From Yoonia sp. (GTDB lineage: Bacteria; Pseudomonadota; Alphaproteobacteria; Rhodobacterales; Rhodobacteraceae), in the NCBI RefSeq assembly GCF_014859355.1, contig NZ_JACUUJ010000012.1, positions 1-64,000 of the forward strand: 64,000 nt of DNA, read 5' to 3'. This document shows, one piece after another, positions 61,444 through 64,000 of the stretch. A program made the translations under genes and the position numbers. Numbering within the stretch: the stretch's first letter is position 1; each line of letters opens with the position of its first letter. The notes under the pieces are model-generated. The model did no database searches and had not been told where the DNA came from. It was given only the letters and a program-made list of their open reading frames with translations.

Positions 61444-62292
61444 ATGTTTGACGCCACCGCCCCCAGCCCGCTGCCTGCCCGCCCAGGCGTGGGATACAAG
61501 CCCCAGCATTACAGCGCCATCATGGCAAACCCGGGCCCTGTTCGGTGGCTGGAAATTCACGCCGAAAATTACATGGGCGACGGCGGGCGCCCCATTGCAC
61601 AATTGCGCCAACTGGCGGAACTTTTTCCCATATCGGTGCATGGCGTGGGCCTGTCGATCGGGGGTGAGGGCGATTTGGACGCCGACCACCTTGCCCGACT
61701 GAAGCATTTGGTTGGCTGGCTGAACCCCGCCAGTTTTTCCGAACATCTGGCATGGTCTACCCACGACACCCATTTTTTCAACGACCTGCTACCGCTACCT
61801 TATAACAGCGCCACACTGTCCCGCGTCGCGACACATATTGATCAACTGCAAGAGGCATTGGGGCGGCAAATACTGTTAGAAAACCCATCCAGCTATCTGG
61901 CCTTTGCCGGCGCGACCATGTCAGAAACAGATTTCCTGCGCGACCTGACCACACGCACCGGCTGCGGCCTGCTTCTTGATGTCAACAACGTCTTTGTAAG
62001 CGCCACCAATTTGCAGACGTCACCCCAGGACTATATCGCAGATTTTCCTTTGCACGCTGTGGGCGAAATTCACCTTGGCGGACATGATGTCGATGCCGAC
62101 GAAACCGGCGCACCCTTGTTGATCGACAGTCATGGCAAGCCTGTGGTGGATCCGGTCTGGTCCTTGCTCGACTTGACCTTGGCCAAAACCGGGCCAAAAC
62201 CCGTGCTGATCGAATGGGACAACGACGTGCCCGAGTGGCCTGTTCTGGCATCCGAGGCCGCACGTGCCGATGCTGTTTTGGCCAGCCAATGA
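61444..62292 (+). CDS. bufB: MNIO-family (DUF692) bufferin-modifying enzyme
   Basis: BufB is a multinuclear non-haem iron-dependent oxidase of TIM-barrel fold that modifies cysteines of RiPP precursors. The 282-residue protein has the DUF692 motifs G-V-G-Y-K-P-Q-H-Y, W-L-E-I-H-A-E-N-Y, S-V-H-G-V-G-L-S-I-G-G, S-E-H-L-A-W-S and D-V-N-N-V-F-V-S-A-T-N. The later E-I-H-L-G-G-H and W-D-N-D-V-P provide further His, Asp and Glu ligands. GGACGGACAC precedes the ATG. The stop overlaps bufC as ATGA. Its target is the adjacent BufA. Confidence 0.93.
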   Translation: MFDATAPSPLPARPGVGYKPQHYSAIMANPGPVRWLEIHAENYMGDGGRPIAQLRQLAELFPISVHGVGLSIGGEGDLDADHLARLKHLVGWLNPASFSEHLAWSTHDTHFFNDLLPLPYNSATLSRVATHIDQLQEALGRQILLENPSSYLAFAGATMSETDFLRDLTTRTGCGLLLDVNNVFVSATNLQTSPQDYIADFPLHAVGEIHLGGHDVDADETGAPLLIDSHGKPVVDPVWSLLDLTLAKTGPKPVLIEWDNDVPEWPVLASEAARADAVLASQ

Positions 62293-63026
62293 CCGCAACG
62301 CAAGCCAGCTTTATCGCCAGCGTGCTGGACCCGCAGGCCGCCGTGCCGCAGGGGCTGCAAAACCCAGATGGCGCACCCGCGACCAAGCGGTTTGATGTCT
62401 ATCGCAACAATGTGTCTGTCAGCTTGGCTGACGCGCTTGAAACCGCCTTTCCGGTTGTGCGCAAGCTTGTGGGCGATGCTTTTTTCCGCGCTATGGCCGG
62501 GGTTTACTTGCGCCAGCATCCACCCAAAACCCCCCTGATGATGTTTTACGGCGATGCGATGCCCGCTTTTCTGGGCCGGTTTACACCCGCAAGATCATTG
62601 CCTTACCTTTCCGATATTGCCGCCGTCGAACTGGCAATGCGCCACGCCTACCACGCCGCTGACGTCCCCCCCATGGATGCTGAAACGCTGGCAACGCTGG
62701 CGCCCGACGCGCTGTTGCAAACACGGTTGCGGTTTGCCCCGGCAACACAGGTCATCCCATCGGATTACCCGATTTACAGCATCTACCGCGCCAATACGGT
62801 CGCCGATGCCCCCAAACCCGTCATGCAGCCGGAAACAGTTTTGATCACGCGTCCCGATCTGGACCCGATGATTGACCCGATCAACACCGCCACCGCCCGG
62901 TGCATCACCGCACTGTTGAAGGGCCAAACATTGGGTCAGGCGATGACCGGCGTCGGGGATGATCTGGATATGGGTGGTACGCTTGGATTGCTGCTGCGCC
63001 AATCAGCTGTGACCGCGATTTATTGA
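62289..63026 (+). CDS. bufC: DUF2063 bufferin partner protein
   Basis: BufC-type DUF2063 proteins work with the MNIO enzyme, probably as recognition or guiding subunits that hold the precursor. The 245-residue protein begins Q-A-S-F-I-A-S-V-L-D-P and has the conserved F-D-V-Y-R-N-N-V-S-V-S-L-A-D-A-L-E helix and F-P-V-V-R-K-L-V-G-D. The open frame extends to 62214, but the ATG at 62289 overlaps the bufB stop exactly (ATGA). The gene is followed after 12 bases by doxX. Confidence 0.92.
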   Translation: MTATQASFIASVLDPQAAVPQGLQNPDGAPATKRFDVYRNNVSVSLADALETAFPVVRKLVGDAFFRAMAGVYLRQHPPKTPLMMFYGDAMPAFLGRFTPARSLPYLSDIAAVELAMRHAYHAADVPPMDAETLATLAPDALLQTRLRFAPATQVIPSDYPIYSIYRANTVADAPKPVMQPETVLITRPDLDPMIDPINTATARCITALLKGQTLGQAMTGVGDDLDMGGTLGLLLRQSAVTAIY

Positions 63027-63038
63027 AAGGCCAAACCG

Positions 63039-63593
63039 ATGTCGATCTTATCCCATCCCTTTACGCCGGTGGCGCGACAGCTTGATGCCGTGGGTCATCA
63101 CGCCCTGCCGCTTTTGGCGCGCTTGGTCTTTGCCGGGGTTCTTTTGGTCTATTACTGGAATTCAGGGCTGACCAAACTCGGAGATGGGCTGTTTGGTTTT
63201 CTGTTTCCCCGCTCGGGTGCCTATGCGCAGATTTTCCCCCAAGCGATGGAGGCCGCCGGCTATGACACCAGCCAGTTGGGCGTTTTTCACTGGGCGGTTG
63301 TGGTTGGCGGGACGGTTGCTGAATTTATTCTTCCGCTTCTGATCGTGCTTGGGCTTCTTACGCGGTTGGCGGCGGTCGGGATGATCGGGTTCATCATCGT
63401 GCAATCACTGACCGATCTTTACGGCCATGGCGGCATCGCCCACCCCGGCACGTTGGGTGCGTGGTTCGACGGTGCGCCAGATGCGCTGATACTGGATCAG
63501 CGCGCGTTCTGGGTGCTTTGTCTTTTGATCCTGGTGTTCAAAGGTGCTGGTGCGCTATCACTTGACCGTGCAATTTTCAAAAATGCGCCTTAG
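63039..63593 (+). CDS. DoxX-family membrane protein
   Basis: The 184-residue protein has four or so transmembrane segments (L-L-A-R-L-V-F-A-G-V-L-L-V-Y-Y-W, F-H-W-A-V-V-V-G-G-T-V-A-E-F and two more) of the DoxX family. DoxX-like genes often accompany bufferin operons, and the protein may act in electron transfer or copper-related redox steps in the membrane (inference). AAAGG lies before the ATG. It is the last gene of the operon and its 3' end overlaps the convergent small membrane protein gene by 17 bases. Confidence 0.88.
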   Translation: MSILSHPFTPVARQLDAVGHHALPLLARLVFAGVLLVYYWNSGLTKLGDGLFGFLFPRSGAYAQIFPQAMEAAGYDTSQLGVFHWAVVVGGTVAEFILPLLIVLGLLTRLAAVGMIGFIIVQSLTDLYGHGGIAHPGTLGAWFDGAPDALILDQRAFWVLCLLILVFKGAGALSLDRAIFKNAP

Positions 63594-63945
63594 GTTCATC
63601 AGGTTTGCCAGCCGCAATCGCAAGCAAACCACCCAAGGCTGCAAACCCGATGGGGAACATCGTCGCAACATTGAACCCGAAAGCGGTATAGAAACAGGCT
63701 GCGGCGATCAGCATCAGGATCCCCCCCCACAGCGCGCGCGCCTTGGCCATGGCGCCACCGGCAATCGCCAGCAGTGGGGCAATGAAACTGGCAAAGCGGA
63801 TGAAGCCGGGGTTTTCAAAAACGCCAAAAATCTCGCCCACCTCGGTGCGCCGTTCGGTCAATTCGGCATAGCCGTAGCCAAACATGCCAACAAAAATGCC
63901 GATCAAACCAGCGATCAGGCCAAGTGTCAGGGCTGCGTTGCGCAT
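63577..63945 (-). CDS. Small membrane protein of unknown function
   Basis: The 122-residue protein has four hydrophobic segments: residues about 5-25, 50-65, 70-90 and 93-112. It starts M-R-N-A-A-L-T-L-G-L-I-A-G-L-I. AAGGAG is six bases before the ATG at 63945, whereas the open frame to 63999 has no site. I do not recognise the family. A possible link to the bufferin operon rests only on position: it is convergent with doxX and overlaps it by 17 bases. Confidence 0.65.
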   Translation of the reverse strand: MRNAALTLGLIAGLIGIFVGMFGYGYAELTERRTEVGEIFGVFENPGFIRFASFIAPLLAIAGGAMAKARALWGGILMLIAAACFYTAFGFNVATMFPIGFAALGGLLAIAAGKPDEPKAHF

Positions 63946-64000
63946 GGATATCTCCTTTTTGGGTCTGCCAGACTTATGATGCCTGCGTCCCTTTGCCAAG

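Overview
The window is a chromosomal segment of an alphaproteobacterium, most probably a member of the Rhodobacteraceae (Roseobacter group). Evidence for this is the GC-rich coding sequence, the proteobacterial housekeeping gene orders (tmk-holB-tatD-MBL; rpiA-gor-hflK-hflC-deg), the PHA (phaZ/phaC/phaP/phaR) locus, and several small proteins of types common in this family (DUF2842, DUF1330, DUF1236). I see no insertion sequence, integrase, phage gene, CRISPR array or rRNA. Almost all DNA is coding.

Layout. 0-6.8 kb: tRNA-Ser(UGA) with its terminator on the minus strand, then a tightly overlapping plus-strand run (SPOR lipoprotein, D,D-carboxypeptidase, tmk, holB, tatD, PhnP-like hydrolase) and an AEC transporter. 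6.9-12.1 kb: a minus-strand spermidine/putrescine-type ABC importer with a DUF1330 gene inside it. 12.4-18.7 kb: a glycosyltransferase-like protein, an SH3/DUF1236 envelope protein, a VOC protein, metY and an 811-residue membrane protein. 18.7-23.3 kb: hpd with a divergent Lrp/AsnC regulator, cobT/cobS, an FG-GAP protein and a [2Fe-2S] ferredoxin. 23.7-26.8 kb: a TAXI-type TRAP transporter. 26.9-32.9 kb: minus-strand rpiA, gor, hflK, hflC and a DegP/DegQ protease. 33-42.9 kb: GST, sdaA, thiamine pyrophosphokinase, a 557-residue acidic protein, purA, secG, pyrG, rlmJ and a TerB-like protein.

43.2-52.7 kb: one plus-strand unit of nine genes for amine uptake and breakdown. It holds a polar amino-acid/amine ABC importer, two glutamine-synthetase-like ligases, a class I amidotransferase, a PuuB-like oxidase and a class III aminotransferase. 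Together they outline a gamma-glutamyl amine pathway with no aldehyde dehydrogenase in the window. 53-57.4 kb: polyhydroxyalkanoate metabolism (phaR, phaP, phaC, phaZ) with five CTGC-N3/4-GCAG-like sites that look like PhaR operators. 57.4-60.8 kb: an alpha/beta hydrolase preceded by an overlapping 41-codon membrane peptide, an 80-residue protein, and thrS with a very strong terminator.

61-63.6 kb: the most interesting system, a bufferin-type RiPP operon. It encodes a DUF2282 precursor with a signal peptide and four cysteines, an MNIO (DUF692) enzyme, a DUF2063 partner and a DoxX membrane protein.

Regulatory structure: strong hairpins lie directly behind the three transporter binding-protein genes and behind the bufferin precursor gene, consistent with the first, abundant product being made in excess of its partners. 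Several starts are non-ATG (TTG, GTG and one probable ATT), each chosen from a well-placed ribosome binding site.
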